A stretch of 64,000 bases of DNA from Streptomyces cynarae (GCF_025642135.1 NZ_CP106793.1:8834001-8898000); one strand, 5' to 3'. Positions 38,977-48,493 are shown, counted from the first letter of the stretch. Translations and numbers: made by a program. The notes: generated from the sequence alone by a model not told the origin.

Positions 38977-39627
38977 TCAGGCCCGGGACGCTCCGAGGAA
39001 CCGCAGCACGGCCAGGACGCGGCGGTGGTCCGCGTCGACCACGGGCAGGTCAAGCTTGGCGAAGATGTTGTTGATGTGCTTCGCCACGGCGCTCTCGCTG
39101 ACCACCAGCGCCTGCGCGATGCCGGCATTGGAGCGCCCCTCGGCCATCAGGCCGAGCACCCCCCGTTCGCGGGGGGTCAGCCGCGCGAGCGGGTCGCTGT
39201 CGCGCCGCAGCAGCAACTGGGCGACGACCTGCGGGTCCAGAGCCGTGCCCCCGTCCGCCACTCGCCGGACCGCCGCCACGAAGTCCGCGACATCGGCAAC
39301 CCGCTGCTTGAGCAGGTAGCCCACACCGCTGGTGTTCGCGGACAGCAGGTCAGCCGCGTACCGCTCCTCCACGTACTGCGAAAGCAGCACCACCGGCGTC
39401 CCCGGCCAGCGCCGACGGATCTCCATCGCCGCCCGCACCCCCTCGTCGGTGAAGCCGGGCGGCATCCGGACGTCGATCAAGGCAAGTTCGGGCCGGTGCT
39501 CCGCCACTGCCGCCAACAGCCCCTCCGCGTCGCCGGTTTCCGCGGCGACCTGGAACCCGCCCATCTCCAGCACCTTGATCAGGCCGACCCGCAACAACAC
39601 CGAATCCTCGGCGATCACCGCGCGCAC
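38977..39627 (-). CDS. Two-component response regulator, NarL/LuxR type
   Basis: 216 residues. The receiver domain (1-125) has the acidic pocket AEDS and the phospho-acceptor Asp in LALIDVRMPP; the switch Ser and Lys are in VLLSQYV and YLLKQRV. The LuxR-type helix-turn-helix is at about 148-205 (LTPRERGVLGLMAEGRSNAG, then IAQALVVSESAVAKHINNIF). It overlaps the kinase gene by 13 bp. Target genes are not evident nearby; both flanks are IS ends. Confidence 0.92.
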   Translation of the reverse strand: MRAVIAEDSVLLRVGLIKVLEMGGFQVAAETGDAEGLLAAVAEHRPELALIDVRMPPGFTDEGVRAAMEIRRRWPGTPVVLLSQYVEERYAADLLSANTSGVGYLLKQRVADVADFVAAVRRVADGGTALDPQVVAQLLLRRDSDPLARLTPRERGVLGLMAEGRSNAGIAQALVVSESAVAKHINNIFAKLDLPVVDADHRRVLAVLRFLGASRA

Positions 39628-40862
39628 GGCAGCTCCGCGGTGATGGTGGTGGGCCCGCCAACGGGGCTGCTGACGTGGAAGGCCCCGTCGAGGGAGCCGA
39701 CCCGCTTGGCCAGCCCGGTCAGCCCCGTGCCGGCGGCGGCGTCGGCACCGCCCAGCCCGTCGTCGGTAACGCGCACTCGCAGCACCTCGCCGACCTGGCG
39801 GACTATCACCTCTACACGCATCGCGTTGGCGTGCTTCGTTGCATTGGCCAGCGCCTCAGAGATCACGAAGTACGCGACTGACTCCACGTTGGGCGCCACC
39901 CGCTCCTCCAGATTGACCCGCAGCCGCACCGGCAGGGGCGTGCGGGCAGCCAGCCCGGACAACGCCGCGTCCAGACCTCGGTCTTCGAGCACGGCCGGGT
40001 GCAGCCCCCGCACCAGGTCATTGAGTTCGGCGATCGCCTCCTTCGCCTCCAGGTGCGCTCTCGCGATCACCTCGCGGGCATCACTCGGCAGGTCCGGGCG
40101 GGCGGCAATGGCCAGCCCCAGGTTGACCGCGAGAGACACCAACCGCTGCTGGGTGCCGTCGTGCAGGTCGCGCTCGATCCGGCGGCGCTCCGCGTCGACG
40201 GCCTCGATCAAGTCGGTCCGGCTCACGGCCAGCTGATCGACCCGCTCCTGGAGCCGCTGCGCCCGGCTGGGCCCGAGCAGGCCCAACGCCAGCCGCGCCT
40301 CGGCCCGGGCTACTGCCCGCGCGGTCCAGGGCAGGGCGCACAGGAGGAGGAGTCCAGCCGCCGTGTAAGCCGGCAGCTGGGTCAGGTAGCCGAACCAGTC
40401 CTGGCGGATTCCGGTTGGCAGCGCCCATGACCAGGCGTAGGCGATGACGCCCGCCAGACACGCCGCTGCCACCGCGAGCACCAGCAGCTCCAGCAGCGCG
40501 AGCAGCGGGCCCAGCAGGAGGTGGTAGCCGATCTTGCGCCAAGGCCGCGTCGCCGCGAGCCACCGGGCGGTCGAGGCCCACGTCCATCGTTCCGGCGCGG
40601 TGGGAGTGAGCCCGGGGACGTCCACACCGATGAGCACCCGGTAGCGAGCCCGCTGAACGGCCGTCAGCACCGGGGTGCCGAGCAGGACCAGGGCGGCCGA
40701 CATGGAAACCGTAAGGAGCCAGTTCCCCGTCCTGGCGGTAGTCGCCGCCGCCCAGGCCCACACGGGCACCAGCGCCAGGTGCGGCAGCACACCAGCGGCA
40801 AGAAAGCCGGTGTCCCGCTGCGCCCGGAGGACCGTGCGTCTCAGTCCAGCTGGAATCGTCAT
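39615..40862 (-). CDS. Sensor histidine kinase, HisKA_3 type
   Basis: 415 residues. The N-terminal half has about four to six hydrophobic helices and no large extracellular domain. A coiled coil leads to the phosphorylated His in ERDLHDGTQQRLVSLAV. The ATP-binding domain has EALANATKHANA (N box) and VTDDGLGGADAAAGTGLTGL (G boxes). Such NarL-type kinases often sense membrane or small-molecule stress. ATG 40862; the partner regulator follows with a 13-bp overlap. Confidence 0.92.
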   Translation of the reverse strand: MTIPAGLRRTVLRAQRDTGFLAAGVLPHLALVPVWAWAAATTARTGNWLLTVSMSAALVLLGTPVLTAVQRARYRVLIGVDVPGLTPTAPERWTWASTARWLAATRPWRKIGYHLLLGPLLALLELLVLAVAAACLAGVIAYAWSWALPTGIRQDWFGYLTQLPAYTAAGLLLLCALPWTARAVARAEARLALGLLGPSRAQRLQERVDQLAVSRTDLIEAVDAERRRIERDLHDGTQQRLVSLAVNLGLAIAARPDLPSDAREVIARAHLEAKEAIAELNDLVRGLHPAVLEDRGLDAALSGLAARTPLPVRLRVNLEERVAPNVESVAYFVISEALANATKHANAMRVEVIVRQVGEVLRVRVTDDGLGGADAAAGTGLTGLAKRVGSLDGAFHVSSPVGGPTTITAELPCAR

Positions 40863-41048
40863 GGCACGACGCTAGGGCACCGCCGGAGGACGGTGCCATG
40901 AAACCTGTACCCGATCTCATGGTGAACCTAGTACCAGCTGTAGATCTTGATCTTGGCCTGTGGGCGGACAGCATCTCGGGTCGGTAGGTCGGCTTCTGCT
41001 GGCCGCTGGCAGGTAGACCGGGCCCGGTGGAACAGGCACTATGCCCCG

Positions 41049-41486
41049 GTGAGCATCGTCATCAAGTTCTTCGGGGCACCGGACGCCGAAGCTGCCGCTG
41101 CTGTCGCGGAGGGTGGTCCCGACGGGGTCTTCGAGTCCCTGACCTTCGGCAACTTCGATGTCGAGGAGGCTCTGATCGAGTGGGAGGGCATCTTCACCGG
41201 TCGGAGCTTTGAGGAAGTCCTTGACGACGATGTTCCCGAGACTGTTGTCGACCCGGACGACGGCGAGGGTCCGCTCGTCCTCGCCGTCTCCGGCACCCTT
41301 CGAGATGCCCTGTGCACTGCCGTCGAGCAACGGCTCGCTGAAGTCAGCCGGCTGTGGGTGGCCGAGCGGGCGGCAGACGGCGAGGTCTTCGACCCCGAGA
41401 TCGCCGTGTGGATCCTGAGCGGCTTGGCCGACCTGGCCCGTGCCGTCCGCGAGGGAGACGAGAACCTGTACTGCTGGGTGGCGTAG
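41049..41486 (+). CDS. Small acidic protein, passenger of the IS701-type element
   Basis: 145 residues from GTG 41049 (longer starts to 40947 would run into the inverted repeat). The sequence SIVIKFFGAPDAEAAAAVAE, then FESLTFGNFDVEEALIEWE, and the ending LYCWVA are well ordered and rich in Glu/Asp. No catalytic motif is seen. Size and acidity recall immunity or DUF1877-like proteins, but that is only an impression. Third-position GC bias supports real coding. Confidence 0.6.
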   Translation: MSIVIKFFGAPDAEAAAAVAEGGPDGVFESLTFGNFDVEEALIEWEGIFTGRSFEEVLDDDVPETVVDPDDGEGPLVLAVSGTLRDALCTAVEQRLAEVSRLWVAERAADGEVFDPEIAVWILSGLADLARAVREGDENLYCWVA

Positions 41487-41543
41487 AAAGGGTACGGCCA
41501 CCGTTGATCATCGTCGGTTGTGTGGACAGACGAAGATCAGCCG

Positions 41544-42862
41544 ATGGTCGTGGGCCACAGCGTAGACCCTGCCCGGTGGCAGCCGGTGTTCGACGACCTG
41601 ATGGCGGAGGTGGCGAGGCGGTTCGCCCGGGTCGAGCCGCGTCGCAGGGCACGGGCCTTCGTGCTGGGCCTGCTGGCAGAGTTGCCGCGGAAGAACTGCG
41701 GGACGATTGCGGAGCATGCCGGTGACAGCAGTCCCGCCGGTATGCAGCACCTGCTCAACCGCGCGTCCTGGGACGCCGACGGAGTCCGCGACGACATACG
41801 GGACTTCGTGGTCGAGCACCTCGGCAACCAGGACGCCGTCCTGATGGTGGAAGAGACCGGTGACCTGAAGAAGGGCACCGCGAGCGTCGGGTGCAACGCC
41901 AGTACACCGGGACCGCGGGGCGAATCGAAAACGCCCAGGTCGCCGTCTACCTCGTCTACTCCACCCCGGTCGGGCACGCTGCCATCGACCGGCGCCTCTA
42001 CATCCCACGCTCCTGGACTCAGGACCCCGACCGGTGCCGGGACGCAGGCATCCCGGACCACACGGGGTTCGCCACCAAGCCCGCCCTGGCCACCGAGATG
42101 ATCACCCAGGCCCTGGACGCCGGCGTCACGGCCTCATGGGTCACCGGCGACGAGGTCTACGGCGGCGACCCCCACCTGAGCGCCGAACTGGAGCGCCGTC
42201 AGGTCGGCTACGTCCTCGCCGTCTCACGCAAGCGACCGATCCCGACCCGCGCGGGCGTCTTCACGGCCGGCATACTGGCCCACTGCCTCCCGAAGACTTC
42301 ATGGCAGCGACCCTCACCCGGAGACGGCGCCAAAGGTCACCGCTTCTACGACTGGGCCCAAGTAGAGATCGGCAGCCCGGCGAGCAGCACGGGTCACCGG
42401 TCGTTACTCATTCGACGCAACCGGCGCACCGGCGAACTCGCCTTCTACCGTGGCTACTCGGCTGGACCCGTTCCTTTGAGCGCCCTGGTCAGGGTGGCCG
42501 GGCGCCGCTGGACGGTGGAGGAGACCTTCCAGTCCGCGAAGGGCCTGTCCGGCCTGGACGAGCACCAGGTCCGCCGCTGGACCTCCTGGCATCGCTGGAC
42601 CACGCTGGCAATGCTCGCGCACGCATTCCTCGTGGTCACGGCCGCCATCGAACGGACCACCGTGACCACGCCGCCAGGGCTCGCCCCGCTGACCTGCGGC
42701 GAGATCCAACGTCTCTTCACCGCCTTCATCGCCTTCACCGCCTTCGCCGCACCGCAACCACGCGGCCTGGCGCACTGGCTCAGTTGGTCATGCTGGCGCC
42801 GACGACACCAGGCCCATGCACGAAGCAGCCACTACCAACGTCAGGCCCTCCAACAGTCGTGA
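41544..42862 (+). pseudogene. IS701-family transposase, frameshifted
   Basis: The first frame gives RRFARVEPRRRARAFVLG, LPRKNCGTIAEHAGD and LMVEETGDLKKGTASVG. It then must shift -1 near 41890 to continue as VQRQYTGTAGRIENAQVAV through WVTGDEVYG and the C-terminal Arg-rich tail. Restoring one G (GGGTG to GGGGTG) would repair it. In addition the first catalytic residue appears as Glu (VEETG) where this family normally has Asp (VDETG). Either defect alone should inactivate it. Confidence 0.75.
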
Positions 42863-42928
42863 TCAAGATCTACAGCTGGAGTACTAATTCGCTTGCCGCT
42901 GGGGTGGCGGGCGGGTTGAGTGACGGCT

Positions 42929-43921
42929 ATGAACCTGACACAGGCGGCCGAGCGGCTCGGGTTGGGACAGTTGCTGGACGCCCCGCTGCTGCTCAAGGAT
43001 GACGAGCAGAGCCCGGTGTGGAAGGCCGTTACTGACTCCGGCTCATGGGTGGTGAAGATTGCCCAGCCCTGGGGTGACTTCTGGATGCCCATGGCTGCCC
43101 AGGCAGGGGCGCTTGAAGCCGCCGCGTGGGAGAGCGGTGTCGCGATGCCCGAGCCGCAGTCGACGACTCTGGGAGAAGCGGGTCTGTGGCGACCGATCGG
43201 GGACGGTGCCTACGCCCGTGCGGTGCGTTTCGTCGAGGGCGCGCATCCCACCGCGCCGACGTCCGAACCGTTGGCGGCATGGGCTGGCGGGCTCGTCGCT
43301 GACCTTGCACGGTGCGCGATTCCAGCCGACCCGACGGTCCACGGCGACTACCGGTCGAACTCCCAGGAAGAGTGGGAGGAATGGTTCGCTCAGGCCGAAC
43401 GCCTCGAGGTCCTCAGCGCCGAGCATGTCCGCATCCTCAAGCTGTCGCTGGAGCAGGCCGAGGCCATGATCGAAGATCAGCAGGACTTGTGGCGATCCAA
43501 GGTGGTCATGCACCGCGACATCCGGCACCAGAACATTCTGACCGGCTCCGGTGGACCGGTGCTGTTGGACTTCGATGCCGCTGGCGCGCAGGACCCGTGG
43601 TGGGAACTGGTCTTCACCGCTTTCCATCTCGCCGGCTTCGGCCGGCGGTTGGAACTGCCCGAGCGCCGTATCGTCCAAGCGTGCCTGTCCGGGTATGTCG
43701 CTGCGGGAGGGGCGGTCGGGGCGGTCGATGAGTCGGCGTTCACCGGCATGTTCGCCGGACGCGTGGGAGCGGCGACCTGGCAGCTGTGGATGGCCTGCGG
43801 CCACCGGGGCGGGAGTCGGGAGTACCAGGCCGGCTTCGCTCAGACACTCAGGGAGTCGGTGAACGCGATGGCCATGATGCTCAAGGCCATGCCGACCTGG
43901 GCCACCTGGCTCAAGGCGTAA
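42929..43921 (+). CDS. Aminoglycoside phosphotransferase (APH)-family kinase
   Basis: 330-residue kinase-fold protein. The catalytic loop is VVMHRDIRHQNIL (Asp base and Asn) and the metal-binding Asp is in VLLDFDAAG, both as in APH/choline kinases. An N-lobe Lys is in WVVKIAQPW. It could phosphorylate an antibiotic (aminoglycoside, hygromycin-like) or a metabolite; substrate cannot be read. ATG 42929, with GTG 42920 possible. It is sandwiched between the IS701 element (43 bp away) and IS5 copy 2 (44 bp away), which suggests mobile cargo. Confidence 0.8.
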   Translation: MNLTQAAERLGLGQLLDAPLLLKDDEQSPVWKAVTDSGSWVVKIAQPWGDFWMPMAAQAGALEAAAWESGVAMPEPQSTTLGEAGLWRPIGDGAYARAVRFVEGAHPTAPTSEPLAAWAGGLVADLARCAIPADPTVHGDYRSNSQEEWEEWFAQAERLEVLSAEHVRILKLSLEQAEAMIEDQQDLWRSKVVMHRDIRHQNILTGSGGPVLLDFDAAGAQDPWWELVFTAFHLAGFGRRLELPERRIVQACLSGYVAAGGAVGAVDESAFTGMFAGRVGAATWQLWMACGHRGGSREYQAGFAQTLRESVNAMAMMLKAMPTWATWLKA

Positions 43922-43975
43922 GCGGGGAACGCTGGGCAAGGCGCCGCCAACAGCCGATCTCACTAGGGTCCGTCT

Positions 43976-44803
43976 TCAAAGGGATCTTGCCCAGAGCAGG
44001 CATGAGGCGAGGCAGACCGCTGCTTCATAGCTGGTGGCGGTCTTGTCGTACCGGGTAGCGATGCCATGGAAGCCTTTGAGCAGGTTGAAGCACCGCTCGA
44101 CGGTATTGCGGCGGCGGTAGATCTCCTGGTTGAAGCCCGGCGGGCGACCGCCGACGCTGCCACGGCGTCGACGGTGGCCTTTCTGATCGGAGCGTTCGGG
44201 GATGGTATGGGCGATCCCGCGCCGGCGCAGGTAGGCCCGGAAGCCGCGGGAGCTGTAGGCCCTGTCCGCGATCAGGTGATCCGGGCGGCAGCGTGGGCGA
44301 CCGTGTCCGGTTCGCGGTACGCGGATGCGTTCCAGCAAGGGGCGAGCGCACGGGCTGTCATTGCGCTGACCGGGGCTGAGCAGCACGGCCAAGGGGCGGC
44401 CGCGACCGTCGCAGGCCAGATGGATCTTGGTGGTCAGTCCTCCGCGAGACCGACCGAGGGCGTGATCGTCCCGTTCTTCCTGCTGTGGTTGAGCGGCAGT
44501 TCGGCCCGTGGCGGCGGCGTGCTGGTGAGCGCGGACAATGGTGGAGTCGATCTGTACCAGCCAGTCGATGTTCCCGGCCGCATCCGCCCGGGTCTGGAGC
44601 TGCTGTAGGACGCGGGTGAACACGCCTCGTAGGGCGTACCGCCGGAAACGTGTGTAGACGGTCTTCCAGGGACCGTAGCGTTCGGGTAGATCCCGCCAGG
44701 TGGTCCCGGTACGGATCTTTACTCGAGGACGGCCGGTTCCAGCCCGGGGTATCAGCGGAGTGAGTAATTCCCACTCTTGGTCGGTGAGTTCATGTCGATG
44801 CAC
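43976..44803 (-). CDS. IS5-family DDE transposase
   Basis: 275 residues. The DDE residues are in VQIDSTIVRAHQHAA, HLIADRAYSSRGF and RRRNTVERCFNLLKGF. Compared with copy 1 it lacks an 11-residue stretch in the N-terminal domain: copy 1 has RVEDRGVINGMVYKIRTG, here RVKIRTG, an in-frame 33-bp deletion. The start is GTG 44803. The catalytic core is intact, so activity is possible but doubtful because the deletion removes a helix of the DNA-binding part. Confidence 0.8.
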   Translation of the reverse strand: MHRHELTDQEWELLTPLIPRAGTGRPRVKIRTGTTWRDLPERYGPWKTVYTRFRRYALRGVFTRVLQQLQTRADAAGNIDWLVQIDSTIVRAHQHAAATGRTAAQPQQEERDDHALGRSRGGLTTKIHLACDGRGRPLAVLLSPGQRNDSPCARPLLERIRVPRTGHGRPRCRPDHLIADRAYSSRGFRAYLRRRGIAHTIPERSDQKGHRRRRGSVGGRPPGFNQEIYRRRNTVERCFNLLKGFHGIATRYDKTATSYEAAVCLASCLLWARSL

Positions 44804-44844
44804 AGCCCATGATCCAATAGGGGCGCGCGGAGGGGGAGATCGCC

Positions 44845-45558
44845 ATGGATGTTATTGCGGGGGCTGTGGGCTCGCAGATTCTCAGTGCAGTGGTGGCCGC
44901 CGTGCTCACCGGGATCGGCACCCTGGTGCGCTGGTTCGTGGTCAAGCGGCTACCCGCACGTCGCACGTGGCGCTACCTGAACGCAGGCGAACTCTCCATC
45001 GTTCTGGACACCTCCTACGTCGACACCGGCCGCTACCAGCGACCCGTAGCCGGTCTGGGACAGGTCCGGGCGCTGTCCGTGCTCGTCCCCTCTCTCACCC
45101 ACGCCTACCGGGACCTCGATTTGGAGAAGGTCCGCCTGTCGGCGCACTTGCCGGGCAGCGAGATGGAGCACGACTTGCTCGTATTGGGCGGACCGAAGAA
45201 CAACGAGGTAGCCCGCCGCATCCTGGAGGCCATGACGGAGGCGTTGCCGTTCCGGCTGGGCGCAGGAGCGATCACCTGGGAGGGGACGGCCTACACAGGC
45301 GATGCCGCGGACGGCGAGGTGGTACGTGACTGCGGCTACATCGTCCGAGCTGCGAACCCCCTCAACCCGAAGACTCGCGTCGTGCTGATCGGCGGTTGGT
45401 CAACCTATGGCACCGTGGCCGCAGCTCGCTGGTTGGCCGAGAACGGCGCCAGTCGTTCCCTGACCGCCGATGTCGCCGTGCTTGTAGAAGCCTCGGTTCT
45501 TCGAGATGGCCACGTGTCCACACCTCGCGTCCTGCGCCAGGCAAGCCTCAACAGGTGA
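44845..45558 (+). CDS. Membrane-anchored protein of unknown function (IS passenger)
   Basis: 237 residues. One N-terminal transmembrane helix (about 8-32, ILSAVVAAVLTGIGTLVRWF) is followed by a basic stretch and a soluble domain. The domain has SIVLDTSYVDTGRY, an alternating fold with HDLLVLGGPKNNEVARRILE (GGPxxN), CGYIVRAANPLNP and VVLIGGWSTYGTVAAARWL. This pattern (GGP..N, then NP, then a GG-S-YGT loop) resembles nucleotide-sensing Rossmann-like domains found in some conflict-system proteins, but I cannot name the family. GGGGGAG lies 6 nt before ATG 44845. It is inside the IS5 ends, opposite to the transposase. Confidence 0.65.
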   Translation: MDVIAGAVGSQILSAVVAAVLTGIGTLVRWFVVKRLPARRTWRYLNAGELSIVLDTSYVDTGRYQRPVAGLGQVRALSVLVPSLTHAYRDLDLEKVRLSAHLPGSEMEHDLLVLGGPKNNEVARRILEAMTEALPFRLGAGAITWEGTAYTGDAADGEVVRDCGYIVRAANPLNPKTRVVLIGGWSTYGTVAAARWLAENGASRSLTADVAVLVEASVLRDGHVSTPRVLRQASLNR

Positions 45559-45588
45559 ACCGCGCCACCGTTTGAAGACGGGCCCTAG

Positions 45589-45733
45589 AGAAGCGCCTCC
45601 AGCAGGTGATGCCGAAGCCGAGCTTGCGCGACAGAGGCTCCCAGTTGATGCCGGTATGGAGCACGAACAGGATGGGCTGCAAGCACTTCCGCTCATCCAA
45701 CGGCACTGGGTGAGCCGTCGTCTGACCGCCCAC
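45589..45733 (-). pseudogene. Remnant of a different IS5-group transposase
   Basis: The minus strand encodes PLDERKCLQPILFVLHTGIN then WEPLSRKLGFGITCWRRF, the N-terminal region of IS5-family transposases of the DDRK-LFVLHTGI-GSGMTCWRR type. It is cut off exactly at the end of IS5 copy 2, so copy 2 probably inserted into or recombined with this element. Confidence 0.65.
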
Positions 45734-45809
45734 CCGCTCGCACCATCGGATACGGGTGTCCGTGCTCAGCCACCTGTTCGAGGAGGAACGCCCCTGCAGG
45801 CTGCCGCTC

Positions 45810-46580
<771 letters not shown>

Positions 46581-46739
46581 GGTGCGCCCCTCGAAGCGGG
46601 GCAGGGGCCGTTCTCGGCCGCTGCCGAGCAGTCCCCGGTGTGCACCGCGTCCACCCTGCTCGCTTCACTATGTCCGCGTCACCGTGATCATCGCCGTCCG
46701 CGCCCTTCTGGTCGCGGCCCTCACCTGAGCCCGCGGACC

Positions 46740-46990
46740 GACACCGCGCTGGTGGCGCGCGCTGTCGGGCAGACTTGGGGCACGAGGACGTCACCGTCGA
46801 CGACGGCAAACCTGGAGTTCGGTCCCAAGGTCTCCGAGCGGGCCCGCGCCAAGCTGAACCGGATCGCGGCGAACATGACCCGCCCACCCGAGCAGCGCAC
46901 CCGGCCGCTCGAGCAACTGCGCGCATGGTGGAAGACGAGCGCGATCCTCGCCTCCGGGGTGACCGCGGACGTCATCAATCGGTCCGCCTG
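46740..46990 (+). pseudogene. Conjugative relaxase (TrwC/MobF-like) scrap
   Basis: One frame reads ARAKLNRIAANMTRPPEQRT then RPLEQLRAWWKTSAILASGV, resembling a segment of TrwC-type relaxases of Streptomyces conjugative elements. No HUH motif or helicase part is present. It supports the idea of a decayed integrative element here. Confidence 0.35.
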
Positions 46991-46991
46991 G

Positions 46992-47758
46992 TCAGGCAGT
47001 AGGTCCGTGGTGGTAAACCGCCCCACTGCGGATGCCGCCCGTGGTGGCGAACATCTGGGGGACGGTGACGAGGTCGTATCCGCGGGCCCTCAGCAGGTCG
47101 ACCAGCCGGGGCACAGCTGGCGGGGTCGTGCCGTACCGGTCGTGCAGCAGGATGATCGCGCCGGGCCGCACTCGGGCGAGGACGGCCCGCTCGATGAGGG
47201 TCGGGTTGTGGTGCTTCCAGTCCTGGGGCTGACGTTCCACAGGACCACCGCCATATCCACCGCACCAGCCGCCTTGGGTACGCGGGAATCCATCGCTCCG
47301 AACGGCGGCCTGAAGAGTGCTGGCCTGTGGCCGGTGACAGACGCGATCTGCCGCGCCGCGACGTCGATCTCGTGGTCGATCCGGTCCCGCGACAACAGGG
47401 GGAGGCGGGGATGGGTGACCGTGTGATCGCCGATGGCGTCGCCGTCCCGGTACTCCCGCAGCACGTCGGCGCGGTTCTGGAGCGCGCGCGGCCCGATGAG
47501 GAAGAAGGTGGCGACGGCATGACCGTCTTCCAAGGATCTGAGGACCGCGGTGGTGTAGCGGGTCGGACCGTCGTCGAAGGTGAGGGCCACGCACCGCACC
47601 ACCCGGCAGTCGACGGTGTGCTGGTGCGTCGCGCTGGTGTGGGCAGCGTGCCCGGGGGCGACGGTCGCCGTCACCGGGCCGAGTGTGGACACGACGACCG
47701 ACAGGGCGGTGGCGGCGACGGCCACCGCGGTACGGTACCGACCCGATCGGACAGCCAT
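46992..47758 (-). pseudogene. Secreted polysaccharide deacetylase, frameshifted
   Basis: NodB-type carbohydrate esterase. A signal peptide (AVAVAATALSVVVSTLGPV) precedes the NodB core: VALTFDDGPT (catalytic Asp and metal Asp), DHTVTHPRL (HxxxH metal motif) and ALFRPPFGAMD. After VDMAVVLWNVSP the frame is lost near 47228. In the next frame the expected C-terminus follows (LARVRPGAIILLHD, LVDLLRARGYDLVTVPQ). Adding one C to a CCCC run would restore about 255 residues, so a single-base deletion, real or a sequencing error, explains it. Confidence 0.7.
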
Positions 47759-47899
47759 CGGGGTACCTCGTCCGTCACGGCCGCGCGCGTGCCAGCGGCC
47801 TGAACCTTTTCAGTCCAACCAGTGGGGCGGACACGCGCACCCCAGCGAACATCATGTGGTCGGAGTTCGTGACCGGCGGTTCGGCGCTTGTAGTGGCAG

Positions 47900-48075
47900 C
47901 GCATGGCAATCGCCTGGTGGCGACGACGCCACCGGGACCATGTCAGTATCCGATCAATGTGGCGGCGGCGGTGGCTTGTTCTGGGGCGGCATGTCGCCAG
48001 GAGCCTGCGGATCTTTGCCAGGCTGAGCGGGATGAGGAGCTCCTCGGTCATCTGCACACGGGTCACGTCGGTACC
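47900..48075 (-). pseudogene. Transposase C-terminal remnant (IS701/IS4-like)
   Basis: The minus strand encodes MTEELLIPLSLAKIRRLL and ILTWSRWRRRHQAIAMRCHY, the Leu-Ile-Pro-Leu plus WSRWRRRHQ tail seen in Streptomyces IS701/IS4-type transposases. Nothing of the catalytic core remains. Confidence 0.5.
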
Positions 48076-48120
48076 CCATAACTCGCAGCAGTGAGAAGGG
48101 AAGATGGGGATGATGTCGTG

Positions 48121-48342
48121 ATGGTTGCCCCACTGTTCGCCGCGTCCATGGCGGATTTGACGAGGGAGCGCATACGGGCGCTGGTCGCGGGCCCGGATCA
48201 GGTTGAGAGCCAGACGCTGGAGTTCAAGCGCGAGTACCGTTCCGGTAGGAACGCGGCACGTTGCCGTCTCCGAAGGGCTTTCAGCAGGGCAGCGGCCCGG
48301 TTCGGAGACGTCCTGGGTACGGTCGTGGACGTGAACGTGTAG
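48121..48342 (+). pseudogene. AlbA_2 (Schlafen-like) domain N-terminal fragment
   Basis: Begins MVAPLFAASMADLTRERIRA then LVAGPDQVESQTLEFKREYR, matching the ExxTLEFKRE start of AlbA_2/divergent AAA-4 proteins. After about 40 residues the frame becomes Arg/Ala-rich and ends. Only the start of the gene survives. Confidence 0.45.
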
Positions 48343-48493
48343 AGCGGCCGGCAGGAACAGCTGTGTCGTGCCACGCAGTTGCTGCAGCAGCCGGGCCCCG
48401 GTTCCGCAACCTGGGCCGACAGGAAGGAGCGGGCACAGCCGTCCCCCTCTGTGTGTTTCCTGTGGTTGCTGATGTGGTGTGGCGTCAGCGCTC

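Larger units (their letters stand above)
40929..42886 (+). mobile_element. IS701-type element with extra gene
   Basis: The right end reads TAGTACTCCAGCTGTAGATC inward from 42886. The left end at 40929 is the same sequence lacking two bases (TAGTACCAGCTGTAGATC). The 1958-bp interval carries a small acidic-protein gene (41049-41486) and a frameshifted transposase (41544-42862). Ordinary IS701-type elements are about 1.4 kb with the transposase close to the left end, so the first 560 bp look like an added passenger segment. Confidence 0.7.
43966..45585 (-). mobile_element. IS5-family element carrying a passenger gene (copy 2)
   Basis: GGGTCCGTCTTCAAA at 43966 and TTTGAAGACGGGCCC ending at 45585 are inverted ends like those of copy 1. 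The 1620-bp interval has the transposase on the minus strand (43976-44803) and an oppositely oriented gene (44845-45558). In copy 1 the end lies about 25 bp from the transposase start; here the passenger separates them by about 780 bp. Confidence 0.75.

Noticed and set aside
41880..41900. Programmed -1 frameshift in the IS701-type transposase
   Set aside because: No slippery heptamer or downstream structure is evident; a single-base deletion plus a changed catalytic residue explains it better.
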